Shown: one piece after another, positions 44,995 through 54,974 of the stretch
Numbering within the stretch: position 1 is the first letter of the stretch
Layout of the letters: each line of letters opens with the position of its first letter
From: Bacteroides faecium
Lineage (GTDB): Bacteria > Bacteroidota > Bacteroidia > Bacteroidales > Bacteroidaceae
NCBI RefSeq assembly: GCF_012113595.1
Contig: NZ_CP050831.1
Location: 4,278,001 to 4,342,000, forward strand
Direction of reading: 5' to 3'
Length of the DNA stretch: 64,000 nt
Notes under the pieces: model-generated
Told to the model about the DNA's origin: nothing
Seen by the model: the letters and a program-made list of their open reading frames with translations, nothing else
The model's database searches: none
Program-made: the position numbers and the translations under genes

Positions 44995-46085
44995 AAAATA
45001 TTCTTATTTACTCGCCAAGAGAGATTAACACCTCTATGGGCGGTGTTGAACGTGTAACTGATGCTTTGGCTCGATTACTTATTAAACATGGTTATTCCGT
45101 TACTTATTTAGTGAAAGATAGAACTTCAGACAATCCTTACACAACGGTTACTGAAGAGATACATCTAACTGATAATAAGAAAGAACGTAAGAATCAAATT
45201 TTGACTGTTTTGCGAGAGAAGCATATTGATGTTATCATAAATCAGTTTGGCTTCTTTTCATTTCTCCCTCGAAAAAAAGTGCCTAAAAACATTAAGGTGA
45301 TTTCGGTGATTCATGATTCTTATTATGCTATGTACAAGACTTTACCTTTTGGTAAATTGAGACTGATGAAATGGAAGTGGGTAATCAGTAGAATGCTTAA
45401 AACTGTATATCAGGATAGTGATAAGATAATTCTTTTCTCTAAGAAATTTATACCAGAGTACCAGTTTTTCACTCGAAACAATGATTCTTCTAAATTTGTA
45501 ATAATCCCCAATTTTAATGCTTATGAAAAGACGGAGATACTACCAAAAGAGAAGACTGTACTTTTTGTAGGGCGGATGCAAATCATCCACAAAAAAGCTG
45601 ACTATTTGCTAAATATCTGGAAACGGGTGTTTAATGAGCACCCGGATTGGAATTTGAAGATTGTGGGTGATGGTGATGATCGTATCTATCTGGAAGAGAT
45701 GGCCTGTGAGTTAGGTTTACAGAACTATTCATTTGAAGGGATACAAAATCCTATTTCTTATTATCAACGCGGCTCTATTTTGTGTATGACTTCCTCTTTT
45801 GAAAGTTTTGGTATGGTGCTTACAGAGGCCATGCAGCATAAAGTAGTTCCGATGGCTTTCAATAGCTATTCAATAGCATCTGAAATCATAGAGACCGGGG
45901 TGGATGGCTTTTTGATTGAGCCTTTCGACTTAGATGCTTATGCAGCCAAATTGTCTTTGCTGATGAAAGACGTAGAGCTTCGTAATGCAATGGCCGAAAA
46001 AGCCTATTGTTCTGTTCAGAAATTCTCGCCAAAGGTTATTGGAGAAAGATGGGTGAATTTATTAGATAACATAGATCAACAATAG
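44991..46085 (+). CDS. GT4 family glycosyltransferase
   Basis: It has 364 residues with a GT-B fold. MKNILIYSPREINTSMGGVE opens the acceptor domain, and VLFVGRMQIIHKKADYLLNIW, LKIVGDGDDRIYLEEMA and SFESFGMVLTEAMQHKVVPM mark the donor side. It overlaps the truncated acyltransferase by 4 nt (ATGA) and lies 2 nt before the next GT4 gene. It is a paralogue of the gene at 43163. Confidence 0.92.
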   Translation: MKNILIYSPREINTSMGGVERVTDALARLLIKHGYSVTYLVKDRTSDNPYTTVTEEIHLTDNKKERKNQILTVLREKHIDVIINQFGFFSFLPRKKVPKNIKVISVIHDSYYAMYKTLPFGKLRLMKWKWVISRMLKTVYQDSDKIILFSKKFIPEYQFFTRNNDSSKFVIIPNFNAYEKTEILPKEKTVLFVGRMQIIHKKADYLLNIWKRVFNEHPDWNLKIVGDGDDRIYLEEMACELGLQNYSFEGIQNPISYYQRGSILCMTSSFESFGMVLTEAMQHKVVPMAFNSYSIASEIIETGVDGFLIEPFDLDAYAAKLSLLMKDVELRNAMAEKAYCSVQKFSPKVIGERWVNLLDNIDQQ

Positions 46086-46087
46086 TA

Positions 46088-47281
46088 ATGGATTATATTG
46101 TTATAACTCCTTTTTTTCCTACCCAAAAAAGTTTTAGAGGCTCTTTTATTTATGACCAAATAAAAGCCATAGTGTATACACATAGATATAAAAATATCTA
46201 TGTGTTTAAACCTGGATCTGAAGATGATGAATACACTTTCGATGGTATAAATGTATATACTTTTAAGGCTAAATATCTGCCAGCTAACTTTATTGTTAAT
46301 TTTTATGCGAAGAGAAATATTCGTTCTTTTCTGCATCGCATAGAGCAAGTTGGAGTTGACTTAAGCAAGGTTGGCATAGCGCATGCACATGTTTCTTATA
46401 ATGCTATGTATGCTTTAGTTTTGAAAGAAGCCAATCCTACAATCAAGACTTTGTTGCAACATCATGATTTGGATCCTTATAATATCATTTTAAGTGATAA
46501 ATCGAACTATCGTTGGAATTTAAGGATGAATTGCAGCTGGCTGGTGGGATTGTTCTCTAAGATTGATTGTCATGTTGGAGTAAGTGAGCATGTGCTTGAA
46601 ACAGTTCGTCTATTTCCCAATGTATCTAAAGATATTGTGTATCAAAAATATATTGATAGAGCCGAAAAGGTAAAAGGGTTGCCACATCCAAGGATTAAAA
46701 GCGAATGCTTGCTCTATAATGGAGTGAATACATCAATCTTTTACCAAGATTCTCATATTACTCATGATGGATTTGTTGTAGGGTGTATTGCTAACTTTAC
46801 AGAACTAAAGGATCAGATTACTTTGATTAAAGCGGCAGAGTTGCTTCGAAATGAATATATCAAGTTTGTCCTGATAGGTAGCGGTCCTTATTTACATACT
46901 TGTCAGACATATGTCGAGGCGCATGGATTAAGTAATATCTTAGAATTCCGTCATGAGGTGAAACACGAAGAGTTGCGCGATTTTTACAACAGCCTTGATT
47001 TATTTGTTTTGCCGTCTTTCTTTGAAGGACTAGGCTGTGTATTTACTGAGGCTTATGCCTGTGGAGTGCCATTTATGGCTTGTAAAGGTCAGGCCATTTG
47101 TGAGTATCTACTGGAAAAAGATGCTACACAATGGACATTCCCTGTAGGGGATTATGAACAATTGGCAGCTTTAATAAAGCAATATATGCATCATCAATAT
47201 GAGCAGCATCTGGTTCATGAATATGATATAAACAAATTGATACCAGCGTTTCTGAATGAGGTTTCTAAACTATCAGATTAA
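46088..47281 (+). CDS. GT4 family glycosyltransferase
   Basis: It has 397 residues. YIVITPFFPTQKSFRGSFIY is the N-terminal strand-loop of a GT-B enzyme. FVLIGSGPYLHTCQTYVEAHG and the E-x7-E segment FFEGLGCVFTEAYACGVPFM mark the nucleotide-sugar domain. It differs from the neighbouring GT4 pair, so it probably forms a different linkage. It lies 2 nt after the preceding gene. Confidence 0.92.
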   Translation: MDYIVITPFFPTQKSFRGSFIYDQIKAIVYTHRYKNIYVFKPGSEDDEYTFDGINVYTFKAKYLPANFIVNFYAKRNIRSFLHRIEQVGVDLSKVGIAHAHVSYNAMYALVLKEANPTIKTLLQHHDLDPYNIILSDKSNYRWNLRMNCSWLVGLFSKIDCHVGVSEHVLETVRLFPNVSKDIVYQKYIDRAEKVKGLPHPRIKSECLLYNGVNTSIFYQDSHITHDGFVVGCIANFTELKDQITLIKAAELLRNEYIKFVLIGSGPYLHTCQTYVEAHGLSNILEFRHEVKHEELRDFYNSLDLFVLPSFFEGLGCVFTEAYACGVPFMACKGQAICEYLLEKDATQWTFPVGDYEQLAALIKQYMHHQYEQHLVHEYDINKLIPAFLNEVSKLSD

Positions 47282-47287
47282 AGTGTC

Positions 47288-48517
47288 ATGAATAAGTTTT
47301 TAGCAGTATTGCTTTTGGCGATAATGACTTTATCACAAATTTCTTTGTTGCCATTTAGTGTATTACACTATGTCGTGTTAGGTATTTGTGTACTCTATAC
47401 GTTGTCGTGTTTTGGCAATTTCAATAGGATGACAATGATGTTTATTCTTGTTGGTCTATTGAGTATTATGATGAATGATATCCCTGTATTTTTTAAAGCC
47501 GGGCAACGGTTTCTTCTTTGGACAGCTTTGATGATTGGTTGTTCAGCCTTGGTGGGTACATGGAAAGCTATACGTTTCCGTAGAGTTCTTTTGTTAAATG
47601 TATGTACTGTAGCTGTAATAATGACAATGTTATCTTTTCTGAGTTACGTTGGTGGTTTTGGTGTTTGGACTGGAGGAGTAGGCTTTTGGGGTGTTGCTTT
47701 TCACGGTAATATCTTAGGATTATTGGGAATGCTTAGTACCATTTTTTTGACTCACTTGCTGTTGCAGAAAGGATTGAAACGTACGGAACGAAGAAAGTAT
47801 AATAAAAAACTTTCGTTGATTTTAATAGTTGGTCTGGGAGCTAGTTTTATTATCTTATTATTGGCTTCATCAAGAAGTGCGCTTCTGTGTACAGCTGTGG
47901 GAGTCCTTGCCTACCTTAAATTCTATTTTGGTAAAAAACAAGGTAAATATATCTCAGTGTTGATGGTATGTGTTGTAGCTCTTGTACTGGCTTATCCATT
48001 CTTAGGTGAGTATACAGAAGGCATTGAGAATAAGATGGCGTATGGTGTGGAAAAAGGTAGCTTTACAGCAAGTAGGACCGCGCTATGGGCTACTCGCATT
48101 GAAGAATTTAAACGTAATCCGATATTGGGTGTCGGATCATTTGCTGTAGATACCACAATCTATAATAGTGATAAATATTTCAATCCTTATGATGCAGTAA
48201 CAGGTGTTGTTGAATTAGGATCTTCTTATTTGGGAGTACTTTCTCAAAATGGTCTATTAGGTTTTCTTGTATTTATCCTATTATTATGGAAAGGTGCTAA
48301 AATGGGATTGCGAAAGGTAAAGTCTACGGGTGATCCAATTGATTTTTTATTCTTTTCGTTATTTATTATGATATTATTTCATATGAATTTTGAAGGTTAT
48401 GTTAATACTTCAGGTCAAATATTGACGCTTATTTTATGGCTAGTTATAGCCTGTAATATCGATCGTACCTTACCTAACGATAGAACTCGAACTATTAAAG
48501 GCCTTATTTATTATTGA
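47288..48517 (+). CDS. wzy: O-antigen polymerase-like membrane protein (Wzy)
   Basis: It joins repeat units in the periplasm. It has 409 residues and 10 or more membrane segments (KFLAVLLLAIMTLSQISLL, KLSLILIVGLGASFIILLLA). The Wzy_C/O-antigen ligase-type features are SSRSALLCTAVGVLAYLKFY and the periplasmic loop ending ATRIEEFKRNPILGVGS, with the conserved Arg and Gly residues. It is the only polymerase candidate in the block, so the capsule is of the Wzx/Wzy type. Confidence 0.9.
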   Translation: MNKFLAVLLLAIMTLSQISLLPFSVLHYVVLGICVLYTLSCFGNFNRMTMMFILVGLLSIMMNDIPVFFKAGQRFLLWTALMIGCSALVGTWKAIRFRRVLLLNVCTVAVIMTMLSFLSYVGGFGVWTGGVGFWGVAFHGNILGLLGMLSTIFLTHLLLQKGLKRTERRKYNKKLSLILIVGLGASFIILLLASSRSALLCTAVGVLAYLKFYFGKKQGKYISVLMVCVVALVLAYPFLGEYTEGIENKMAYGVEKGSFTASRTALWATRIEEFKRNPILGVGSFAVDTTIYNSDKYFNPYDAVTGVVELGSSYLGVLSQNGLLGFLVFILLLWKGAKMGLRKVKSTGDPIDFLFFSLFIMILFHMNFEGYVNTSGQILTLILWLVIACNIDRTLPNDRTRTIKGLIYY

Positions 48518-48518
48518 T

Positions 48519-49514
48519 ATGCAGCATTTATTTTGGTTAGATGCCATGAAAGGAGTGGCTATGTTCTTAGTAGTGTTATCACATGCTGAACATGTTCCTT
48601 TATGGTTGGAGTGTTTTTTTACACCTTTTTTTCTTACTTCATTTTTCTTTGCTTCGGGCTATCTTTTTCAAAATCCAGATAAACCATTCCTGTTGAAGCT
48701 AAAGATTGTAAGGCTTATTGAAAGTTTGCTCATTCCATACTTAATCTATTGGATAGCTTCGTTTGTTGTAGCTGAACTCTTTAAAGGCGAAACTGTGATA
48801 GCAATACTTACTCATTGGATGGAATCATTTGTTGAGGGTAAAAAGTTATGGTTTATATCTTGCTTGCTTTGTGCTGAATTGTTGATGATAGCTTGTTTAA
48901 GTGTTTCGCGCAATGCAAAGGTTATTTTATGCAGCGGAGTATTTTCATTGCTGGTATGGAAGTTAACCCCGCTATCGCTTCCTGGTGAACGGGCATGGTG
49001 TATCAACATTGCTTTTGTAGCTTATTTTTTTATGACTTTAGGATATTCATTCCGAAAGTATGAATCGATGTTCTCATTTGTCTTGAGGAATAAATATGTA
49101 ATTAGTATGATAGGCACCATATATTTTACATTAGTGGCATTAGATTATGCTTGGGTGCACAATAATGTGGTATTTGCTTTAAATATCTTTTCTGATATCT
49201 ACTTCTTTGTGTTAAGTTCTATAATGGCTTTGGCTTGTTTGTATATCGTATATAATAAGATTCCTTCATATCGTTTTATAACTTATTTAGGGTCTAATAG
49301 CTTACTTATTTATTTCTTTCACAAGCAAGTGTTGGATTTCTTAAAGCGGATAAATGTCCATTATCTTGGATTTCTTCCCGATTCAATAATATTCTTATGG
49401 GAAGCTGTAGGGGTAATTGTAATTTTGATTGTACCAATTGTTATTGTAAATCGTTATATACCAATCTTGAGTGGTAAATCCAAATGGCTTAGTAAGTTAG
49501 TTTGTCATCAATGA
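48519..49514 (+). CDS. Acyltransferase-3 family membrane protein
   Basis: A full-length member of 331 residues with about 10 membrane segments. The N-terminal FWLDAMKGVAMFLVVLSHAE carries the conserved His, FFLTSFFFASGYLF the second motif, and IYFFHKQVLDFL is near the C-terminus. It probably adds an acetyl or other acyl group to a capsule sugar. It starts one base after wzy and overlaps the next gene by 4 nt (ATGA), so it may work together with that SGNH-type protein. Confidence 0.9.
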   Translation: MQHLFWLDAMKGVAMFLVVLSHAEHVPLWLECFFTPFFLTSFFFASGYLFQNPDKPFLLKLKIVRLIESLLIPYLIYWIASFVVAELFKGETVIAILTHWMESFVEGKKLWFISCLLCAELLMIACLSVSRNAKVILCSGVFSLLVWKLTPLSLPGERAWCINIAFVAYFFMTLGYSFRKYESMFSFVLRNKYVISMIGTIYFTLVALDYAWVHNNVVFALNIFSDIYFFVLSSIMALACLYIVYNKIPSYRFITYLGSNSLLIYFFHKQVLDFLKRINVHYLGFLPDSIIFLWEAVGVIVILIVPIVIVNRYIPILSGKSKWLSKLVCHQ

Positions 49515-50419
49515 AAAAGACAGTTTTGATTTGTTGTACTATAGTTGTCGTATTGGCAATTGTTGGTGAATTTGTATTGCGTATGGTGTGGGGCTTTTGT
49601 GATGCACCATTGTTCGTTGTAAGTGATAATTATGAATATATAGCAGCTCCAAATCAGAATAGGTTTAGATTTCGAGCTCATTCTAGGTACAATTCATTTT
49701 CTCAGCGCAGTGATGAGCCTGATCCTTCTAAAAAGAAAATTCTTGGTTTGGGGGACTCTGTGCTTTATGGTGGCACCTTGATTGACCAAGATAGTATAGC
49801 TTCAACTCTGTTTTCGATGGATGCTGATTGGCAAATGCTAAATATTGCAGCTGGAAGTTGGGGTCCTGATAATTGTGCGGCTTATCTTAAGGAAAATGGC
49901 TTCTTTAAAGCAAAGGCTATGTATTTAGTTGTGAGTAGCCATGATGCTCATGATATTATGGATTTTACTCCTGTTGTGGGCGTACATCCTACATATCCTG
50001 ATAAGGAGTATGCTATCGCATGGTGGGAGTTGCTGGATAGATATCTTTTGCCAAGATTAGGTATTCTATTCAAAAATCTGAAGAAAGCTGAACTAGATCC
50101 CGATCAGAAAGTGGTAGAGGGGATAAGAAAAAAAGGCGTCGGGTTTAATCCCGGATTTGATGAACTCAAAGCCATGGCTGATAGCATGGATATTCCTCTT
50201 TATGTCTATCTGCATGCTGAATTGTGTGAGTTACAAAAGGGTACTTATAATAGTCAGGGCAAAGAAATTATTCAATGGTGTCATCAAAACAGTGTGCCTT
50301 TGACTTTGGAGTTAGAACGAGGTATCAAAGAGGATATGTATCGTGATGTTATCCATTTGAATGAAAAAGGACAACGTTTCCTTTATGAACAGATGCGCAA
50401 AGATCTTCTATTAAAATAA
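49511..50419 (+). CDS. Membrane-anchored SGNH/GDSL-like hydrolase
   Basis: It has 302 residues with an N-terminal membrane anchor (TVLICCTIVVVLAIVGEFVL) and a periplasmic domain. SGNH blocks are visible: block I GLGDSVLYGG (Ser83), block II AAGSWGPDN, block III VSSHDAHD and block V DVIHLNEKG (Asp279, His282). In E. coli and others such proteins partner with acyltransferase-3 enzymes to transfer or remove O-acyl groups; the flanking acyltransferase genes support that. The ATG at 49511 is preferred over a TTG three codons upstream. Confidence 0.8.
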   Translation: MKKTVLICCTIVVVLAIVGEFVLRMVWGFCDAPLFVVSDNYEYIAAPNQNRFRFRAHSRYNSFSQRSDEPDPSKKKILGLGDSVLYGGTLIDQDSIASTLFSMDADWQMLNIAAGSWGPDNCAAYLKENGFFKAKAMYLVVSSHDAHDIMDFTPVVGVHPTYPDKEYAIAWWELLDRYLLPRLGILFKNLKKAELDPDQKVVEGIRKKGVGFNPGFDELKAMADSMDIPLYVYLHAELCELQKGTYNSQGKEIIQWCHQNSVPLTLELERGIKEDMYRDVIHLNEKGQRFLYEQMRKDLLLK

Positions 50420-50430
50420 AACACAGTGTT

Positions 50431-51408
50431 ATGATTCAATCTTTTATGTTGATAAGCATTCTCTTTGTCACAACTATTATTTCTGTCTACTTTTCCAAAA
50501 TCCCATCGGAAAGGGTGAAAATATTCAATATTTATCTAACGAACGCTTATAGAGGAGTAGCCATCTTAATGGTAGTGATTCAACATTGTGCAGGAGAATT
50601 TGGTACGAATCTGTTTACACCTTTTGGAGGTATCGGTGTAGCTATTTTTTTGATACTTTCAGGTTTTGGTCTTAGCGAATCTTTTAAGAAAAAAGGAATC
50701 AACGGATTTGTGACCAAGAAGTTGTGGAGGGTATGGTTGCCTTACTTTCTTTTTTATGTAGTGGTGTATCTCCTGCACGAAAAGTGTGATTATAAACTCT
50801 TTTTTTTAAATGTGTTCAGCATTAGACAGGATGATTATTGGTATGTACATTACATGTTGCGTTGCTATTTGGTGTTCTGGGGTGCATATCGTTTTGCGTA
50901 TAAATACCGCTGGTGGATATTGGCAGCCTTTTCTTGTTATACCTTCTTCGGAATGGGGATGATACGAGCAGAACAATGTTTGAGTTTTCCTTTAGGAATA
51001 CTTCTTTCAGAGAAGTATTCTGTGCTAGAGCATGCTTCTAGGGGAGGAATGATGAAATGGGCTCTGGCTTTGATAGTCTTTGGCATCATTTGCTTGGCTG
51101 TAAAACAACTTCCTGAAATTCGTGCTTATATGGGTACCTATCTTTACAGTGCTGTGGAGCTTGGTATTAAGTTACCTTTGGGACTGGGAGTAATGATTCT
51201 TCTATGGCTTCTGCCTACACCATGGGTTATGAATCCTTTTCTAGTTCTTTGTGGTATATTATCCTATGAACTTTATTTGGTTCATATGCAACTGTTGGGC
51301 TCGGTACAGAGTTTTGTTTCTGCTTCGATGATTATCTTGATTAGTTTGCTTTTGGCCTATTCGATGTCGGTAGTAACCAAACGTTTACAAAATAATATTT
51401 TAAAATAA
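50431..51408 (+). CDS. Acyltransferase-3 family membrane protein
   Basis: It has 325 residues with multiple membrane segments. TNAYRGVAILMVVIQHCAGE carries the catalytic His and IGVAIFLILSGFGLSESF is the second conserved motif. ILSYELYLVHMQLLG is typical of the C-terminal part. It is the third acyltransferase-3 gene of the locus and lies 11 nt after the SGNH gene. The modified sugar is unknown. Confidence 0.9.
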   Translation: MIQSFMLISILFVTTIISVYFSKIPSERVKIFNIYLTNAYRGVAILMVVIQHCAGEFGTNLFTPFGGIGVAIFLILSGFGLSESFKKKGINGFVTKKLWRVWLPYFLFYVVVYLLHEKCDYKLFFLNVFSIRQDDYWYVHYMLRCYLVFWGAYRFAYKYRWWILAAFSCYTFFGMGMIRAEQCLSFPLGILLSEKYSVLEHASRGGMMKWALALIVFGIICLAVKQLPEIRAYMGTYLYSAVELGIKLPLGLGVMILLWLLPTPWVMNPFLVLCGILSYELYLVHMQLLGSVQSFVSASMIILISLLLAYSMSVVTKRLQNNILK

Positions 51409-52475
51409 TGAATTTAATTTTCTTACAGAATTGCGTCAGTCCGCATCAGATGCCTTATATCAAGGAGCTACCTGCCATAACTGAAGTGGATAGAGTAGTT
51501 GTGGTATCGCCTCGTGTGGACTATGACGACCGAAAGCTGATGGGGTGGCAGGCTTCTTCTCTACTCGATGTTGAGGGGGTGGAGTTTGTTATTGCTCCTT
51601 CTTTAGAACAGGTAGCTGTACTATATGACTCATGTAAAGGGACGGAAACTCATTGTTTTTTTTTAGGTATTAATGCTTTCAAGGAGATTGTGGCTTGGAT
51701 GAAGTTCTCTTTGAAGTATCCTTTCAAGCGGGGAATGATTACGGAGCCTCCGTTGCTCTATAATCATCCATTGTGGCAACATAAGCTGAGATTTGCATTG
51801 AAAGACTGGCGCTATGTGAAATATTTCAATCAAGTATTGGTGATGGGTGATGGATTTGTGCCTTACTACGAAAAGTGGAGCAAGCATTGGAAGGTGTCGC
51901 CTTTTATCTATTGCACGGAGTGGAAAGAACGCTCCTTGCCAATTCCTACTTCTGAGCAGCTCAAGGTACTTTTTGTGGGTAGTTTGAGTGATAGAAAGAA
52001 TGTAGCTTCGGCTTTTGAGGTGTTGAGTCAAAAGGCTAAACTTGAAATAGGTATCGTGGGTGATGGGGAACAACGTGCCACCATTGAACAAATGATACTG
52101 AATGCAAAGGCTAAGGTGGTGATGTATGGTATGCAGCCGATGAAGATGATTCCGGAAATCATGCAGGAGTATGATGTGCTGATTCTTCCTTCGAAACATG
52201 ATGGCTGGGGTGCAGTGGTGAATGAGGCGCTGACGTTAGGGCTTTATGTCATTTGTAGTAATCATTGTGGTGCTTCGTATTTACTTAAAGAGGAGCAACA
52301 AGGTAAAGTGTTCAGTTTAGAGACTGCTGACAGTTTGAATAACGTGATAAGTACTTGTATAGCTAAGCGTGATTGGATTAGGACAACGGCAGATGTACGC
52401 ATTGCATGGAGCAAAGAACATATATCAGGTAAAGCAGTAGCGAAATACTTTATGCAACAAATAGTAAATAGATAG
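51408..52475 (+). CDS. GT4-like glycosyltransferase
   Basis: It has 355 residues. The N-terminus MNLIFLQNCVSPHQMPYIKE is a GT-B acceptor strand with the HQ pair often seen in this subgroup. VLFVGSLSDRKNVASAFEVL, IGIVGDGEQRATIEQMIL and VLILPSKHDGWGAVVNEALT form the donor domain. Its ATG shares a base with the preceding stop (TAATG). Confidence 0.9.
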   Translation: MNLIFLQNCVSPHQMPYIKELPAITEVDRVVVVSPRVDYDDRKLMGWQASSLLDVEGVEFVIAPSLEQVAVLYDSCKGTETHCFFLGINAFKEIVAWMKFSLKYPFKRGMITEPPLLYNHPLWQHKLRFALKDWRYVKYFNQVLVMGDGFVPYYEKWSKHWKVSPFIYCTEWKERSLPIPTSEQLKVLFVGSLSDRKNVASAFEVLSQKAKLEIGIVGDGEQRATIEQMILNAKAKVVMYGMQPMKMIPEIMQEYDVLILPSKHDGWGAVVNEALTLGLYVICSNHCGASYLLKEEQQGKVFSLETADSLNNVISTCIAKRDWIRTTADVRIAWSKEHISGKAVAKYFMQQIVNR

Positions 52476-53579
52476 TTGATTGTGAAGATAATACATTATA
52501 TTCCTTCCATTGACCGCACCTCAGGTGGGGTGGGGGCATACATCCAATTGCTAGCCAAAGAACTTGGCAATCTTGTCGAGCTGCATGTAGTGACACACCG
52601 GTCGCCCAATATGCTCGAAATTCCGAATGCGGAGCTGCACTTTATCGTCGGAGGCATTAAGCAAATAGGACAGATGAAGCGTGAGTGGTGTGCGTTACTG
52701 GATATGCTGCATCCCAATCTAGTGCATGAAAACTGTTGCTGGATGCCGGGGAGTGCTCTTACACAAAAGTGGGCACAGGCTAAAGGTTACAAGGTAATCT
52801 TAACTCCGCACGGTATGTTGGAGCCATGGATTATGAAGCGGCATTACTGGACGAAGAAAGTACCAGCTTTGTTGATCTACCAAAAGGCGGCGGTTGTAAA
52901 TGCTAACCACTTGCATGCCACGGCCGGGAGCGAGAAAGTGAACTTACTCCGATTGGGTTATAACGACCGGATCACCGTCATCGCCAATGGCATTGATGTG
53001 GAGAGTATCGTGATGAAGAAAGCATGGAAACGTAACAAAGAAATTCTTTTTTTAAGTCGTGTACATGTGAAGAAAGGAATCGATTTCTTGATTGAGGCAG
53101 TGGCACAACTGAAAGTGGAGATGCAGGACTATACAGTTCGCATAGCCGGTGAAGGGGATGTTGCTTATATTGAAGAATTGAAGCAACTTGCTGCCAGCTG
53201 TGGTGTAGGTGCTATGATTCATTTCGAGGGTGGTGTATATGGTGATCGCAAATGGGAGCTCTTCCGGCAGGCAGATCTCTTCGTCTTACCTACCCACAGT
53301 GAGAACTTTGGCATTGTGGTGGCGGAGGCGTTAGCAAGCGGCATACCGGTCATAACCACGAAAGGTACACCTTGGGATGAGTTGGAGAGTGAACATTGCG
53401 GTTGGTGGACGGAAGTGGGCACGAAACCTACAGTAAACGCACTGCGTGAGTTCTTGGCTCTGAAAGAAGCAGAACTGGAGGTGATGGGGTGTAATGGTCG
53501 TAAACTTGTGGAGAAGAAGTATTCTGCTCAGAAAGTGGCGGAGGAGATGGTAGAAATGTATAAAACAATGGTGTCATGA
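52476..53579 (+). CDS. GT4 family glycosyltransferase
   Basis: It has 367 residues. IIHYIPSIDRTSGGVGAYIQ opens the acceptor domain and LTPHGMLEPWIMKRHYWTKK contains the PHGM motif of GT4 sugar transferases. ILFLSRVHVKKGIDFLIEAV and SENFGIVVAEALASGIPVIT mark the donor side. The start is a TTG at 52476 or a GTG at 52482; no ATG is suitable. Base composition is richer in GC here than in the neighbours, hinting at a different origin. Confidence 0.92.
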   Translation: MIVKIIHYIPSIDRTSGGVGAYIQLLAKELGNLVELHVVTHRSPNMLEIPNAELHFIVGGIKQIGQMKREWCALLDMLHPNLVHENCCWMPGSALTQKWAQAKGYKVILTPHGMLEPWIMKRHYWTKKVPALLIYQKAAVVNANHLHATAGSEKVNLLRLGYNDRITVIANGIDVESIVMKKAWKRNKEILFLSRVHVKKGIDFLIEAVAQLKVEMQDYTVRIAGEGDVAYIEELKQLAASCGVGAMIHFEGGVYGDRKWELFRQADLFVLPTHSENFGIVVAEALASGIPVITTKGTPWDELESEHCGWWTEVGTKPTVNALREFLALKEAELEVMGCNGRKLVEKKYSAQKVAEEMVEMYKTMVS

Positions 53580-54751
53580 TGAAAAATATACTATTTGTTA
53601 TTGGTAAATACCCTAATTATGGTGGTACAGAGAAGGTAACGACTGTATTGGCTAACAACTTTACGAGCATGGGATGTAATGTACATATTGCATCGTTTGA
53701 ACAACCACATCCTGAATCAAGGGAAGAGCTTGCTCCAGCAATAAAATTGCATTACTTGGAATATCCTGTAAGTAACAGAAAGAATATAGAGGTTTTAGCA
53801 CATATTATCAGAAACTCTCAAATTGACATTATTTTTAATCAATGGTGTTTGCCTTTCTCTACGACTCGTATGATTAACAAAGCTCGCAAGGGGACGGATT
53901 GCAAATTGCTTTCTGTATTGCATGGCGTGCCCGACAAAAGTAAGACAGTGATTCTAGCAGAAGATGCGGTGAAAGCGGCATCGAATGGAATAACCAAATC
54001 AATAGCAAAACTAAAATTAATTGTTTATCATGTGGTGATAAAGCAAAGTATACGGTATGTGTATAAACATAGTGACCGATATATAGTACTCTCGAAAGGG
54101 TTTATACAAGCTTTTCGTGATTATACTGGACTAAAACACACGCCTAAATTGCTTTCTATTGGTAATCCGATTACCATTCCTACAGATTTTGAAAATGATT
54201 ATATCAGCGGTAAGAAGAAGCAAATTCTGTATGTAGGTCGGATGGATATGGAGAATAAGCGGGTAAACCGTATTATCGAGGCTTGGGAAGTTCTCTATCA
54301 AGAATATTCCGATTGGAAATTGGTGTTGGTAGGTGATGGCCCCCATAAAAAACAGTTGGAAAAGTATGTGAAAGAACATGGCATAGGGAGTGTTGCCTTT
54401 ACCGGCTTCGTCAAGGAAGAGCCTACGGAATACTACAAGCAATCATCGGTACTAATGCTGACATCCGATCTCGAAGGGTTTGGTTTGGTTATCGTGGAGG
54501 GTATGAGCTATGGTGTGATTCCTGTAATTTATGGTAGCTATGTGTCGGTATATGACATTATTGATAACAGTAAAAATGGTTTTATCACTTCCATGCCATA
54601 CTCGAAAGAGAAGACGGTGAAGTGTTTGAAAGCACTAATGGATGATGACGGTAAACGGCAAGAGATAGCTGGCAATGCACTTCAAAAGTCGAAAGATTAT
54701 CTGATTGAGAACATAATGAAACAATGGTATTCACTTTTTAAGTCGCTATAA
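53576..54751 (+). CDS. GT4 family glycosyltransferase
   Basis: It has 391 residues: ILFVIGKYPNYGGTEKVTTV, then ILYVGRMDMENKRVNRIIEA, LVLVGDGPHKKQLEKYVKEH and SDLEGFGLVIVEGMSYGVIP. It belongs to the same broad group as the GT4 proteins encoded at 43163 and 44991 (GGTE opening). It overlaps the previous gene by 4 nt. Confidence 0.92.
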   Translation: MMKNILFVIGKYPNYGGTEKVTTVLANNFTSMGCNVHIASFEQPHPESREELAPAIKLHYLEYPVSNRKNIEVLAHIIRNSQIDIIFNQWCLPFSTTRMINKARKGTDCKLLSVLHGVPDKSKTVILAEDAVKAASNGITKSIAKLKLIVYHVVIKQSIRYVYKHSDRYIVLSKGFIQAFRDYTGLKHTPKLLSIGNPITIPTDFENDYISGKKKQILYVGRMDMENKRVNRIIEAWEVLYQEYSDWKLVLVGDGPHKKQLEKYVKEHGIGSVAFTGFVKEEPTEYYKQSSVLMLTSDLEGFGLVIVEGMSYGVIPVIYGSYVSVYDIIDNSKNGFITSMPYSKEKTVKCLKALMDDDGKRQEIAGNALQKSKDYLIENIMKQWYSLFKSL

Positions 54752-54756
54752 ATAGA

Positions 54757-54927
54757 ATGGATTTAAAATATACAACAGCTCTGAAAGGTCTGGCGATCTT
54801 TCTTATTGTGATGGGACATACCATTTATTTTATGAATCCTTCTATTCAGACTGGCCCAATTCGTGAAATAGGTGTAGCTATTTTCTTGATGTTGAGTGGC
54901 TATGGAGTAAATGGCACTAATATATAA
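54757..54927 (+). pseudogene. Acyltransferase-3 N-terminal fragment
   Basis: 56 codons, starting MDLKYTTALKGLAIFLIVMG, with GHTIYF and GVAIFLMLSGYGVNG, match the first two motifs of acyltransferase-3 proteins, including the His, then stop. The rest of the gene is missing. It is a deletion remnant. Confidence 0.8.
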
Positions 54928-54974
54928 TAAAATATTTTCAGTTAGTTGGGAAAAAGTGAAACAATAAATAGAAT

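Noticed and set aside
51663..52199. A 178-codon minus-strand ORF
   Set aside because: Antisense to a GT4 gene with conserved donor-domain motifs; His-rich shadow frame.
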